Positions 53,283-61,458 of a stretch of DNA of 64,000 bases are shown piece after piece (the stretch's first letter is position 1; each line of letters begins with the position of its first letter). Both the position numbers and the translations under genes were made by a program. The stretch spans positions 62,001-126,000 of the forward strand of contig JBFWXN010000001.1 in the NCBI GenBank assembly GCA_050187415.1, given 5' to 3'. The notes under the pieces are model-generated. The model made no database searches. It was not told where the DNA came from and saw only the letters and a program-made list of their open reading frames with translations. The DNA is from Ga0077555 sp050187415 (GTDB lineage: Bacteria > Pseudomonadota > Alphaproteobacteria > Rhizobiales > Hyphomicrobiaceae).

Positions 53283-53454
53283 TGATGTTCCTTCCGAGCG
53301 GACTTTCTGGCGCCTCTTGGCATTCGCCGACGGCGACGCCGATCATAGCTGCACGAGCACGTTGCTCGGCGCAACCCGGCCCCTGCGCTGCGTTCGGGGC
53401 GGGCCGATATCTCGGCTGCGTCCGGGCATCCGGGCGTCAGCCGGATCGACCGGA

Positions 53455-54345
53455 TCAGGGACGCCCAGGATCGTAGGCGTGCTTCTTGCGCCACTCGGTG
53501 AGGAAGTATGCGAGTGTATCATCGATCGTCTGCGGCAATACGATCTTTACGGTGACGATCTGATCACCGTAGCCGCCGGTCGCCGCATTGCGGGCGCCCT
53601 TGCCCTTGAGCCGAAACGCGCGGCCGGTGCTGGTACCCTTGGGCAGCGTCAACGAGACCCGTCCGCTCGCCGTCGGCACCTCGATCTTGCCGCCCAACAC
53701 CGCCTCGTCGATCGAGATCGGCACCTCGAGCAGAATGTCGTCGCCCTGCCGTTGGAAGTAGGGATGCACTCGCACGCGCACCTCGACCAGTGCGTCGCCC
53801 GCCTCGCCGCCGCGAATCCCCGGCCCGCCTTTGCCCTTCAGCCGCAGCACCTGGCCGTCGACGACACCTTCCGGCACCGTCAGATCGAGTTGTCCTCCCT
53901 CCGGCATCGTGACGCGCTTCTTCGCGCCGAGAATAGCCTCCATGAAATCGACATCGAGCGTGTAGCGCATGTCCTGACCGCGCAGGCTGAAGCCGGCGCC
54001 AGGACCGCGCGGACCGCGCTGGCCGAAAAGGTCCGAGAAAATGTCGCTGAAGCCGGTATCCATCCCGCCCGCTGCGCCGGGGCCACGTCCTGCCGATGCG
54101 CCGTGGTAGGTGCGCCGCGGTTCACCCGATTCATCGATCTCGCCGCGATCGTAGGCCTGCCGCCGTGAGGTCTCGCCAACGATTTCGTAGGCCGCCGTGA
54201 TGCGTTTGAAGCGCTCAGCGGCCGCCGGATTATTGGGATTGACGTCCGGGTGCAGCTCCTTCGCGAGCTTCCGGAATGCACGTCGTATCTCGTCATCCGT
54301 CGCGGTGCGCTGAACGCCCAGGACAGAGTAGGGGTCGTCGGCCAT
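53455..54345 (-). CDS. CbpA-like DnaJ (J-domain) co-chaperone
   Basis: A Hsp40 protein of 296 aa without a zinc-finger domain, like CbpA. The J-domain spans about 3-70 with His32-Pro33-Asp34. A Gly/Pro-rich linker (GASAGRGPGAAGGMD, GQRGPRGPGAGFS) follows. The two C-terminal client-binding domains contain LDLTVPEGVVDGQVLRLKGK and GRVSLTLPKGTSTGRAFRLK. It would stimulate DnaK ATPase. The upstream 228-bp gap to the divergent ABC exporter holds no gene I can support. Confidence 0.93.
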   Translation of the reverse strand: MADDPYSVLGVQRTATDDEIRRAFRKLAKELHPDVNPNNPAAAERFKRITAAYEIVGETSRRQAYDRGEIDESGEPRRTYHGASAGRGPGAAGGMDTGFSDIFSDLFGQRGPRGPGAGFSLRGQDMRYTLDVDFMEAILGAKKRVTMPEGGQLDLTVPEGVVDGQVLRLKGKGGPGIRGGEAGDALVEVRVRVHPYFQRQGDDILLEVPISIDEAVLGGKIEVPTASGRVSLTLPKGTSTGRAFRLKGKGARNAATGGYGDQIVTVKIVLPQTIDDTLAYFLTEWRKKHAYDPGRP

Positions 54346-54573
54346 CGGTCGATTCCGGTCTCGGGGCGAAGCCAGCTCCGTTTACAATCCCAACCACGCT
54401 TATGGCTCAATTTTGTCAAACGCGCGCCTGCCAATGACGCTATCCGAACCGGAATTTACGCTGCTCGGGACGGGATGCTGCCGGGGCGTGGCGTACGTGT
54501 CGCGAAATGCGCACTTGAGCACGGATGCGGTCTCGGGCATCGAATGTAGCGTAGAGACATTCTAAATGGCGAG

Positions 54574-56394
54574 GTGCGGGTGAGTCGGCGATCGAAGTGG
54601 GGCCGAGACGGCGGCGGGACGGGCGGCGAGGCCGAGAAGTCGCACTCCCTGAAGCCCTTGGCTGGTCTCGTGTCTCAACTGTCGGTGCATCGCGGGATGT
54701 TGGTGCTGGCCGCAGTGGCGCTGATCGTCTCCGCGCTGGTTCTGCTCGCCATCCCCCTCGCCGTACGCCGTATGATCGACTTCGGCTTCTCCGGCGACCA
54801 TCACGTCGCGATCGACCTTTATTTCCAGGGATTGATCGGTCTCGGCGCGGCCCTCGCCATTGCCAGCGCCGCGCGTTTCTACGCCGTCAACTGGCTCGGC
54901 GAGCGGGTTGTCGCCGACCTTCGGGCCAGGGTGTTCGCCCACCTCGCCAAGCTCGACGCGAGCTACTTCGAGCGCCAGCGGTCGGGCGAGATCATGAGCC
55001 GGATAACGGCCGACACAACACAGATCACGGCCGCCGCGGGCGCCGCGTTGTCGCAAGCGGTTCGCAACGCCATCATGCTCTGCGGTGCGCTCGCGATGAT
55101 GGTCGCGACCAGTCCGCGCCTCTCCGGACTGGTGCTGGTGGCCATTCCGGCCATCGTGCTGCCTCTTGTCGCATACGGCCGCTGGGTGCGCCGCCTGTCG
55201 CGTTCCGCCCAGGACACGCTGGCTGATGCTGCGGGCTATGCGGCAGAGCATCTCGCCGCTTATCGCAGCATGCAAGCCGCGACCGCAGAGGGCGTCGTGA
55301 CCGAGCGCTACCGGAAAGCTGTGGAGCACGCGTTCGTCGCCGCGCGCTCCCGTTTTCTCGCGAGAGCCGGCCTGACCGCGCTCGTCATTCTGCTCGTGTT
55401 TGTCGGGATCGTCAGTGTGATGTGGCATGGTGCAGGTCTTGTCGCGACCGGCGCCATGACGTCCGGCACGCTCGGCCAGTTCGTGCTCTATGCCGTCTTC
55501 GCCGGAAGCTCTCTCGCGGGCCTGTCCGAAGTCTGGGGGGCGGTTCAACAAGCTGCCGGCGCCGCCGAACGACTGACCGAAATCCTCGCCATAGAACCCC
55601 GAGTTGCCTCTCCGGCGTTGCCCGTCGCCTTGCCGAACCCGCCTCTAGGTCGGATGGCTTTCGAGGATGTCTCATTCCGCTACGACAAGGCCTCTGCTTC
55701 GGCTGCGCTCGACGGCGTGAGCTTCGACGTTGCTCCAGGCGAGACCGTAGCCATCGTCGGACCGTCGGGGGCGGGGAAAAGCACAATACTGGCTCTGGCG
55801 CTGCGTTTTTTCGATCCGAGCCACGGACGTGTGCTGCTCGACGGCGTGCCGCTGCCCGAGGCCGATCTCGCCGGCGTGCGCCAGCGAATTGCCCTGGTGC
55901 CGCAGGATGTGGCGTTGTTCGCCGATACGGTTGCCGAAAACATCCGCTATGGGTCGCCCACGGCATCCCGGGCGGAGATCGAGCGGGCGGCTGCGACGGC
56001 GCGCGCCGATGCGTTCATCGCGGCTCTTCCCCAGGTATACGAGACGGTCCTCGGTGAGCGAGGCGTTACGCTTTCTGGTGGCCAGCGCCAGCGCATCGCC
56101 ATCGCGCGGGCCGTCCTGAGGGACGCGCCGATCCTGCTCCTCGACGAAGCCACCAGTGCACTCGACGCCGAGAGCGAGGTGGCCGTCCAGAATGCCCTCG
56201 ACGCACTGCGGCGCGGTAGAACCACGTTGATCGTCGCCCATCGTCTTTCGACAGTACTTCGTGCCGACCGCATTCTCGTCATGGACGAAGGCCGCATCGT
56301 CGAGGAAGGTACGCATCGGGAGCTGATGGCCCGCGGCGGGCTCTACGCACGTCTCGCCGAGCTCCAGCTCAGTACGCCGGAGGCGGCGCAATAA
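54574..56394 (+). CDS. ABC-type exporter, fused permease and ATPase
   Basis: A half-transporter of 606 aa (type IV exporter, MsbA/LapB-like). A basic N-terminus leads to six TM helices (about 35-330) with the coupling phrase LDASYFERQRSGEIMSRITAD, and then the ATPase with Walker A GPSGAGKST, Q-loop LVPQDVALF, signature LSGGQRQRIAIARA and Walker B ILLLDEATSAL. It homodimerises or pairs with an unlinked partner. The start is GTG at 54574 or 54580. Substrate unknown; similar rhizobial genes are annotated as lipid or multidrug exporters. Confidence 0.9.
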   Translation: MRVSRRSKWGRDGGGTGGEAEKSHSLKPLAGLVSQLSVHRGMLVLAAVALIVSALVLLAIPLAVRRMIDFGFSGDHHVAIDLYFQGLIGLGAALAIASAARFYAVNWLGERVVADLRARVFAHLAKLDASYFERQRSGEIMSRITADTTQITAAAGAALSQAVRNAIMLCGALAMMVATSPRLSGLVLVAIPAIVLPLVAYGRWVRRLSRSAQDTLADAAGYAAEHLAAYRSMQAATAEGVVTERYRKAVEHAFVAARSRFLARAGLTALVILLVFVGIVSVMWHGAGLVATGAMTSGTLGQFVLYAVFAGSSLAGLSEVWGAVQQAAGAAERLTEILAIEPRVASPALPVALPNPPLGRMAFEDVSFRYDKASASAALDGVSFDVAPGETVAIVGPSGAGKSTILALALRFFDPSHGRVLLDGVPLPEADLAGVRQRIALVPQDVALFADTVAENIRYGSPTASRAEIERAAATARADAFIAALPQVYETVLGERGVTLSGGQRQRIAIARAVLRDAPILLLDEATSALDAESEVAVQNALDALRRGRTTLIVAHRLSTVLRADRILVMDEGRIVEEGTHRELMARGGLYARLAELQLSTPEAAQ

Positions 56395-56466
56395 CGATCC
56401 AGGTCGATCGCGCCGGCCGCCGAAGCTGTCCATGCCCGACGCGCCGTCATCCAGCCCCGAACGGGA

Positions 56467-57498
56467 TCAGCGGTTCGTCAACTTCAGCTCGATGCGGCGG
56501 TTTTTGCGCAAGATGTCGTCCGTGTCGCCAACTTCGAGTGGTGCAAACTCTCCATAGCCCGCCGCCACGAGCCGGTGCGCCGCGACGCCGCGGCTGATCA
56601 GGTATTTCACGACCGAGATGGCGCGTGCCGACGACAGCTCCCAGTTCGAGGGGAACTCGCGGCTTTGGATCGGCCGCGCGTCGGTGTGTCCGTCGACCTG
56701 CAGGACCCAATCCACCTCGGGCGGAATCTGGCGCTCGACCTCGACGATCGCCTGTGCCAGCTGATCCATGGCGGCGAGGCCGTCGACGGTCATCTGTGCC
56801 TGCCCAGATGGGAACAGAACCTCCGACTGGAAGACGAAGCGGTCTCCGACGACTCGGATGTCCTTGCGCCCTTTCAGCAGCTCGCGCAGCCGGCCGAAGA
56901 AATCGGAGCGATAGCGCTGCAGCTCCTGCACCTGCCGGGCCAGTACAAGATTGAGGCGCGCGCCGAGATCACTAATGCGCGCCTGCGAATCCTTGTCCTT
57001 CGCCTCCGCTGCCTGCAGCGCCTCATTCAACGCCGCGATCTGTCGGCGCAACGCCAGAAGCTGTTGGTTGAGCAGGTCGACCTTGGCAAGCGCATCATTC
57101 GAGACGTTCCTTTCGCTCGCCAGCTCTTTCGACAACGCCGAGATCCGTTGCTCGGCCGTGTCGGCGCGCGTGTCGCCAAGTCCGGCAATGCTCGTGAGCT
57201 TTTGGTTTTCGGCCGTCAGTGACGACAGCGAGGCTTTCAATGCCGCCAGTTCGTCCTCGAGTGACTTGCCCTTGCCCTTCTCGAGCGAGAGCAGACTCGT
57301 CAGCTCGGCGATCTGGCGCGTCAGCCGCTTGAGCGCGCTGTCCTTGCCGGAGGCCTCCTGTCCCACGAAGTATTGCGAGATCATGAAGATCGACATCAGA
57401 AACGTGACGGTGAGAAGCAGGGTCGAGAGGACGTCGACGTAGCCCGGCCAGAACTCGCCGTGATCTCCTCCTCCGCGACGTGATCGTCCGCGGGACAT
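56467..57498 (-). CDS. MotB/OmpA-type peptidoglycan-binding membrane protein
   Basis: A 343-aa partner of the proton-channel gene upstream. One N-terminal TM segment (YVDVLSTLLLTVTFLMSIFM) includes an Asp, placed as in MotB (ion-binding Asp). A long coiled coil (about 50-190) and a C-terminal OmpA domain (NWELSSARAISVVKYL, VAAGYGEFAPLE, NRRIELKLT) follow. It starts 3 bp past the MotA-like stop. No flagellar genes are near, and it is longer than MotB. It is probably a stator-like unit anchored to peptidoglycan, role unknown. Confidence 0.82.
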   Translation of the reverse strand: MSRGRSRRGGGDHGEFWPGYVDVLSTLLLTVTFLMSIFMISQYFVGQEASGKDSALKRLTRQIAELTSLLSLEKGKGKSLEDELAALKASLSSLTAENQKLTSIAGLGDTRADTAEQRISALSKELASERNVSNDALAKVDLLNQQLLALRRQIAALNEALQAAEAKDKDSQARISDLGARLNLVLARQVQELQRYRSDFFGRLRELLKGRKDIRVVGDRFVFQSEVLFPSGQAQMTVDGLAAMDQLAQAIVEVERQIPPEVDWVLQVDGHTDARPIQSREFPSNWELSSARAISVVKYLISRGVAAHRLVAAGYGEFAPLEVGDTDDILRKNRRIELKLTNR

Positions 57499-57501
57499 GC
57501 G

Positions 57502-58542
57502 TCAAGCCCCTCTGCGTGCCATTGACTTGGCGAGATCCTTCAACACTGCGGCGACCTCCGTTTGGCGCGTGGCCTGGTCGTCGATCCATTCGCGGACCAC
57601 CTTCTGCTCGGCCCGCATCTGCTGCACGAGCTGATCGACACCTTGCGCCAGTTCCCGCACCGGCTGGCCGCCGGTACCGTTTGCATCATCACCGGCCCCT
57701 TCGATCCGGCCACCGAGATCCGTGATGGCACGCTGGAGATCATGAACTGCTATTTGAAGCTGACGTGTCCCTGGATCGCTCCCGACGACACCCGATGCCG
57801 GAGACAGGTCGGTAATGCCTGAAAGCCACTCTTCGAGTTCATTATAGAAGCGGTTATGGGCATGATTGGCCTGTAGCTCGAGGAAGCCCAGAACCAGCGA
57901 CCCTGAGAGCCCCAATAGCGATGCGGAAAACGCGGTTCCCATGCCTTTCAGCGGCGCTGCGAGCCCATTCTTCAACTCCTCGAACACGAGAACGCTGTCC
58001 GATTGGCGGGTATCGAGCGTGTTGATCGCCTTGCCGACCGATTCGATCGTTTCGAGCAGTCCCCAGAATGTGCCGAGGAGCCCGAGAAACACGAGCAGGC
58101 CGACCAGATAGCGACCTGTTTCGCGCGACTCGTCGAGCCGTCCTCCGATCGAGTCCATGATCGATCGCATCGTCTGCGCCGAAAGCGAGAGGGCACCCGT
58201 GCGGTCTCTCAACATGGTTGCCATCGGCGACAGCAGTACCGGTTTATGCTCGATTGCGAGACCCGGGTCGGCGATCCGAAAGGCATTCACCCATCGAACC
58301 TCGCGGTACAGTCGAAAGACTTGGGCGAAGGCGCGCAGGATGCCGATCGAGAGAACCGTTACGATCAGTCCGTTCAGCGCGGGGTTGTTCCAGAAAGCCA
58401 CCGCCAGCTGATTGCCGATGATCGCGATGATGAAGCCGACCAGGACGAGGAAGATGAACATGCCGCGTAGAAAACCGCCCGGCGTGTTCAGCGTTCGCGA
58501 GAACGGGCGCGTCGCGGCCTCCGCAGATCGAACTCTCGCCAT
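57502..58542 (-). CDS. MotA/TolQ/ExbB-family proton channel protein
   Basis: A 346-aa membrane protein with about four TM helices: FIFLVLVGFIIAIIG, LNGLIVTVLSIGILRAF, GRYLVGLLVFLGLLGTFWGL and the MotA-type LKGMGTAFSASLLGLSGSLVLG. The C-terminal cytoplasmic domain is helical and acidic. The ATG at 58542 is preferred (MARVRSAEAA); 58566 is possible. It is translated with the MotB-like gene. Together they look like a general ion-driven motor unit rather than flagellar stators. Confidence 0.83.
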   Translation of the reverse strand: MARVRSAEAATRPFSRTLNTPGGFLRGMFIFLVLVGFIIAIIGNQLAVAFWNNPALNGLIVTVLSIGILRAFAQVFRLYREVRWVNAFRIADPGLAIEHKPVLLSPMATMLRDRTGALSLSAQTMRSIMDSIGGRLDESRETGRYLVGLLVFLGLLGTFWGLLETIESVGKAINTLDTRQSDSVLVFEELKNGLAAPLKGMGTAFSASLLGLSGSLVLGFLELQANHAHNRFYNELEEWLSGITDLSPASGVVGSDPGTRQLQIAVHDLQRAITDLGGRIEGAGDDANGTGGQPVRELAQGVDQLVQQMRAEQKVVREWIDDQATRQTEVAAVLKDLAKSMARRGA

Positions 58543-58656
58543 CGACTTCCCTCCGCCCGCTGTCAATTCGGCGTAGCTTAGCTCCCGATCGTGTCAGCAC
58601 AATATGCTGCGCCGATTGGGCCTGTTCGCGACTCGGTGACGGACTTCACGCGCGAC

Positions 58657-59445
58657 TCAGGCATTTTTGAGCAGCGCCAGCATGCTTTTTTGGACGTTGC
58701 CGTTGGCGGCCAGAACATCTCCGCTCTCGAGCGTGGTCGCTCCGCCCGCCAGATCGCTGACGATGCCGCCCGCTTCGCGAACCATCAGAAGTCCCGCGGC
58801 GACGTCCCACGCCTGGAGGGAATGCTCCCAATAGGCATCGAAGCGGCCGGCCGCGACCCAGGCGAGGTCGAGCGCCGCCGCCCCCATGCGGCGCACGCCC
58901 GCGGTCTCTCGCATGGCCGCCTCGCATTCGGACAAGAAACGTTTGTGGCCGGGCCGGCCGCGATGCGGGATGCCGGTGACGACGAGGCATTCGGCGAGCG
59001 TCCGCCGGTTGGCGACCCTCAAGCGGCGGTCGTTCAGGAATGCGCCTTTGCCCTTCTCAGCCGTAAAGAGGTCGTTCGACGCGGGATTGTAGACGACTCC
59101 GGCTACGATCTCGCCATCTCGTTCCAGCCCTACCGAAATGGCGAAGTGGGGAACGCCGTGCAGGAAATTGGTCGTCCCGTCGAGCGGATCCACGATCCAG
59201 CGATGCGATTTATCGGGACCGTCGACGGCACCGCGTTCCTCCATCAGGAAGCCGTAGCCGTGACGCGCCCGGGACAGCTCGGCGAAGAGAATATCCTCCG
59301 CCTTGTGATCGGCAGCCGACACGAAGTTGGCCGGCCCTTTGACGGAGACCTGCAACTGCTCGACCTCGCCGAAGTCGCGCGCGAGGCTTCGTCCGGCCTT
59401 TCGGACAGCCGCGACCATCACGTTCATGAGTGCCGACTGGGGCAT
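58657..59445 (-). CDS. suhB: Inositol monophosphatase family protein (SuhB)
   Basis: A Mg-dependent phosphatase of 262 aa. The metal motifs are present: FLMEERGAV, WIVDPLDGTTNFLHG and QAWDVAAGLLMVREAGG. In proteobacteria SuhB also helps rRNA antitermination. The ATG at 59445 begins PQSALMNVMVAAVRKAGR, the family N-terminus. It is divergent from the MarR-GNAT gene with a 433-bp gap. Confidence 0.92.
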   Translation of the reverse strand: MPQSALMNVMVAAVRKAGRSLARDFGEVEQLQVSVKGPANFVSAADHKAEDILFAELSRARHGYGFLMEERGAVDGPDKSHRWIVDPLDGTTNFLHGVPHFAISVGLERDGEIVAGVVYNPASNDLFTAEKGKGAFLNDRRLRVANRRTLAECLVVTGIPHRGRPGHKRFLSECEAAMRETAGVRRMGAAALDLAWVAAGRFDAYWEHSLQAWDVAAGLLMVREAGGIVSDLAGGATTLESGDVLAANGNVQKSMLALLKNA

Positions 59446-59878
59446 CTACCCTCTCTCTTGCAAACCGCTTGGGCAATAGCCGACCGAAGACAGGTTTTCA
59501 TCAGGCCGCATGGCCCAAAGTCGCGATTTGCGAATTTCCATTCTCTTGATGCAGTGCACTATCAGTCGGGCCGGTCGGCTGGCAAGTGCGCTTGATCTGG
59601 CGGGCAACCGGGTGAAGCTGCCCCGTCCGTGATCACTGCGGCCAACCCGTGCTCGTCGTCGTGCCCGCTGAACGACAGCCCAAGCGGCCTGCATTGTCGA
59701 CCGATGAGCGACCCGGAAATCGAACATTCATCACGCCATTCCCAAATAGGGGAGTGGCGCACAGCCGGGTTCACGCAGCACCTCCCGATCCGTCGCAGGA
59801 CGGTCACAGGCAGGCGATATGCTTGCTTTTGGCAAGTTTATCGCGCTACGTCTTGGGCTCGTCTTTTCGGAGGCCCCC
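59446..59878. other. 433-bp divergent intergenic region, suhB / MarR-GNAT
   Basis: No gene is supportable. Several small frames exist on both strands but none shows recognisable protein, and they overlap one another. The right end holds a short inverted repeat near the MarR-GNAT start (listed separately). I see no consensus promoter. Confidence 0.5.
59823..59837. promoter_or_regulatory. Possible MarR-type operator
   Basis: The inverted repeat CTTGC-TTTTG-GCAAG (59823-59837) lies 41 bp upstream of the MarR-GNAT ATG, where an autoregulatory operator would be expected. Short TTGC/GCAA palindromes are typical of MarR sites. Unproven. Confidence 0.35.
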
Positions 59879-60805
59879 ATGTCCGATGCCGCCGTAAATG
59901 CCGTCCGGCAGTTTTCCCGCTACTATACGCGGCGCATTGGCGTGCTTGAGGACAGTCTCCTCGGAAGCGGGTTGACGCTGCCGCAAGGCCGGTTGCTCTA
60001 CGAGATCGCCCAATGCGACGAGGGTTCGGCAACACCGGGCGAGATGGCCGCGCAACTTGGCCTTGACGCGGGCTACGTCAGCCGCCTGATCGCCGCGCTC
60101 GAAGCGCGAGGACTGGTCGTCCGGGAGCCCTCCGCCTCGGATGCCCGGCGTGTGGTTCTGCGACTGACGGACGAGGGACAAGCCGCCTTCGCGGCGGTCG
60201 ACAGGCGGTCACGCAGCGAGGTCGCCGCCCTTCTCGCCAGGATCGAGCCGGCCGCGCGCAGCGAAGTCGTCGCGGCGATGCGATCGATCGAGCGCAATCT
60301 CGAGCCGAAGGACGCTGCACCGCCGAGAGCGGTGCTGCGCGAGCCGAGATGCGGCGACATCGGCTGGGTCGTGCACCGCCACGCCGCGCTCTATCATCTG
60401 GAGTATGGGTGGGATTGGACATTCGAGGCTCTCGTGGCGAAAGTCGCTGGAGCGTTCATCGATACTTTTGATCCGGCGCGCGATTGCTGCCGCATCGCGG
60501 ACGCAAGCGGCGAGGTGGTCGGCTCGGCGTTTGTCGTGCGGACCGAAGACGCACGTGTCGCCAAGCTCCGCCTGGTCTATGTCGAGCCGGGCATGCGGGG
60601 CACCGGGCTCGGAAGGCGTCTCGTCGAGGATTGCATGACGTTCGCCCGATGTGCCGGGTATGGCCGAATGACGCTGTGGACCAATGACCCGTTGATTGCC
60701 GCGCGGCGCCTTTATGAAAAGCTCGGCTTCGAAATGACGGCGTCCGAGCCGGTCACGGCGTTCGGGCACGAAATGGCGAGCGAAACGTGGGGGCGAGATC
60801 TCTAG
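59879..60805 (+). CDS. MarR regulator fused to GNAT acetyltransferase
   Basis: A 308-aa two-domain protein. Residues 1-145 form a MarR winged helix (GEMAAQLGLDAGYVSRLIAA, then DARRVVLRLTDEGQAAFAAV). Residues about 155-308 form a GNAT fold with the acetyl-CoA site RGTGLGRRLVEDCM and YGRMTLWTNDPLIAARRLYE. The linker contains DIGWVVHRHAALYHLEYGWD. The fusion is a known family, here intact. GGAGG lies 5 nt before the ATG. It probably both binds DNA and modifies a small molecule or protein. Confidence 0.9.
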   Translation: MSDAAVNAVRQFSRYYTRRIGVLEDSLLGSGLTLPQGRLLYEIAQCDEGSATPGEMAAQLGLDAGYVSRLIAALEARGLVVREPSASDARRVVLRLTDEGQAAFAAVDRRSRSEVAALLARIEPAARSEVVAAMRSIERNLEPKDAAPPRAVLREPRCGDIGWVVHRHAALYHLEYGWDWTFEALVAKVAGAFIDTFDPARDCCRIADASGEVVGSAFVVRTEDARVAKLRLVYVEPGMRGTGLGRRLVEDCMTFARCAGYGRMTLWTNDPLIAARRLYEKLGFEMTASEPVTAFGHEMASETWGRDL

Positions 60806-60845
60806 GAACGCGCCCCCTCCTTGCATCAGACGCGAAAGTCGGGGA

Positions 60846-61424
60846 TCAGCCGCGCGGCTCGGTCCAGCTTTCGGAGAAGGCAAGTGCCGACGTCGAGAAC
60901 GGCTTGCCTTCGCGATCGAGCGGCCAGGCCTTACCCGACGCCAAAACGCCGTTCCGAATCAAGCGCGCGCCCAACGCCGGAATGAGGACGGTATTGAGAC
61001 CGTATTTGCGCCCGTTGTGACCGGGCTGATGGTGCAGCATCAACGGTTCGCCGATCTCGTACCAAGTGAGCGAGATGTCTTCGGTCGTCGTGATCACGCG
61101 CTCCGTCCAGAATGTGCGCGGATCGCCCTCCTTCTCGAACTCGGCATCGAGGACCGGCAGATCCTTGTCCGCGAGATCAGGATTGAGCATGCCCTGCACC
61201 GTGTCCTGCAGCCAGCGCGTCATCGAGATGTTGTCGGAGTAGATCCGCCACTTGTCGTCGGTCAGCTCGCTTTTCAGGTAGAGCACATGACCCGGTCCCA
61301 TCGGCGACAGATAGATGCGCCAGAAGCTGGCGTTGGTGGTGAGCGGCCCGTCCTTGGACGATGACAGCCGCAGGAATGGGTTCTCTCCCGTCAGGATGGT
61401 CTTGTTCGGATCTGCGATCGACAT
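60846..61424 (-). CDS. Conserved protein of unknown function downstream of ggt
   Basis: A 192-aa soluble-looking protein with no signal peptide or TM segment. I do not recognise the family. It is rich in aromatic residues (ASFWRIYLSPMGPGHVLYLK, KWRIYSDNISMTRWLQDTV) and contains RTFWTERVITTTEDISLTWY and EPLMLHHQPGHNGRKYG. A good GGAGG lies upstream of the ATG at 61424, and the gap to ggt is 34 bp, so they are probably co-transcribed. Confidence 0.7.
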   Translation of the reverse strand: MSIADPNKTILTGENPFLRLSSSKDGPLTTNASFWRIYLSPMGPGHVLYLKSELTDDKWRIYSDNISMTRWLQDTVQGMLNPDLADKDLPVLDAEFEKEGDPRTFWTERVITTTEDISLTWYEIGEPLMLHHQPGHNGRKYGLNTVLIPALGARLIRNGVLASGKAWPLDREGKPFSTSALAFSESWTEPRG

Positions 61425-61458
61425 GGGTACCTCCGTTGCTGTTGTCCTGGCGAAAGCG

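Noticed and set aside
56467..58542. MotA/MotB-like pair as ZorA/ZorB of a Zorya defence system
   Set aside because: No ZorC, ZorD or ZorE helicase/nuclease nearby; neighbours are a housekeeping exporter and suhB.
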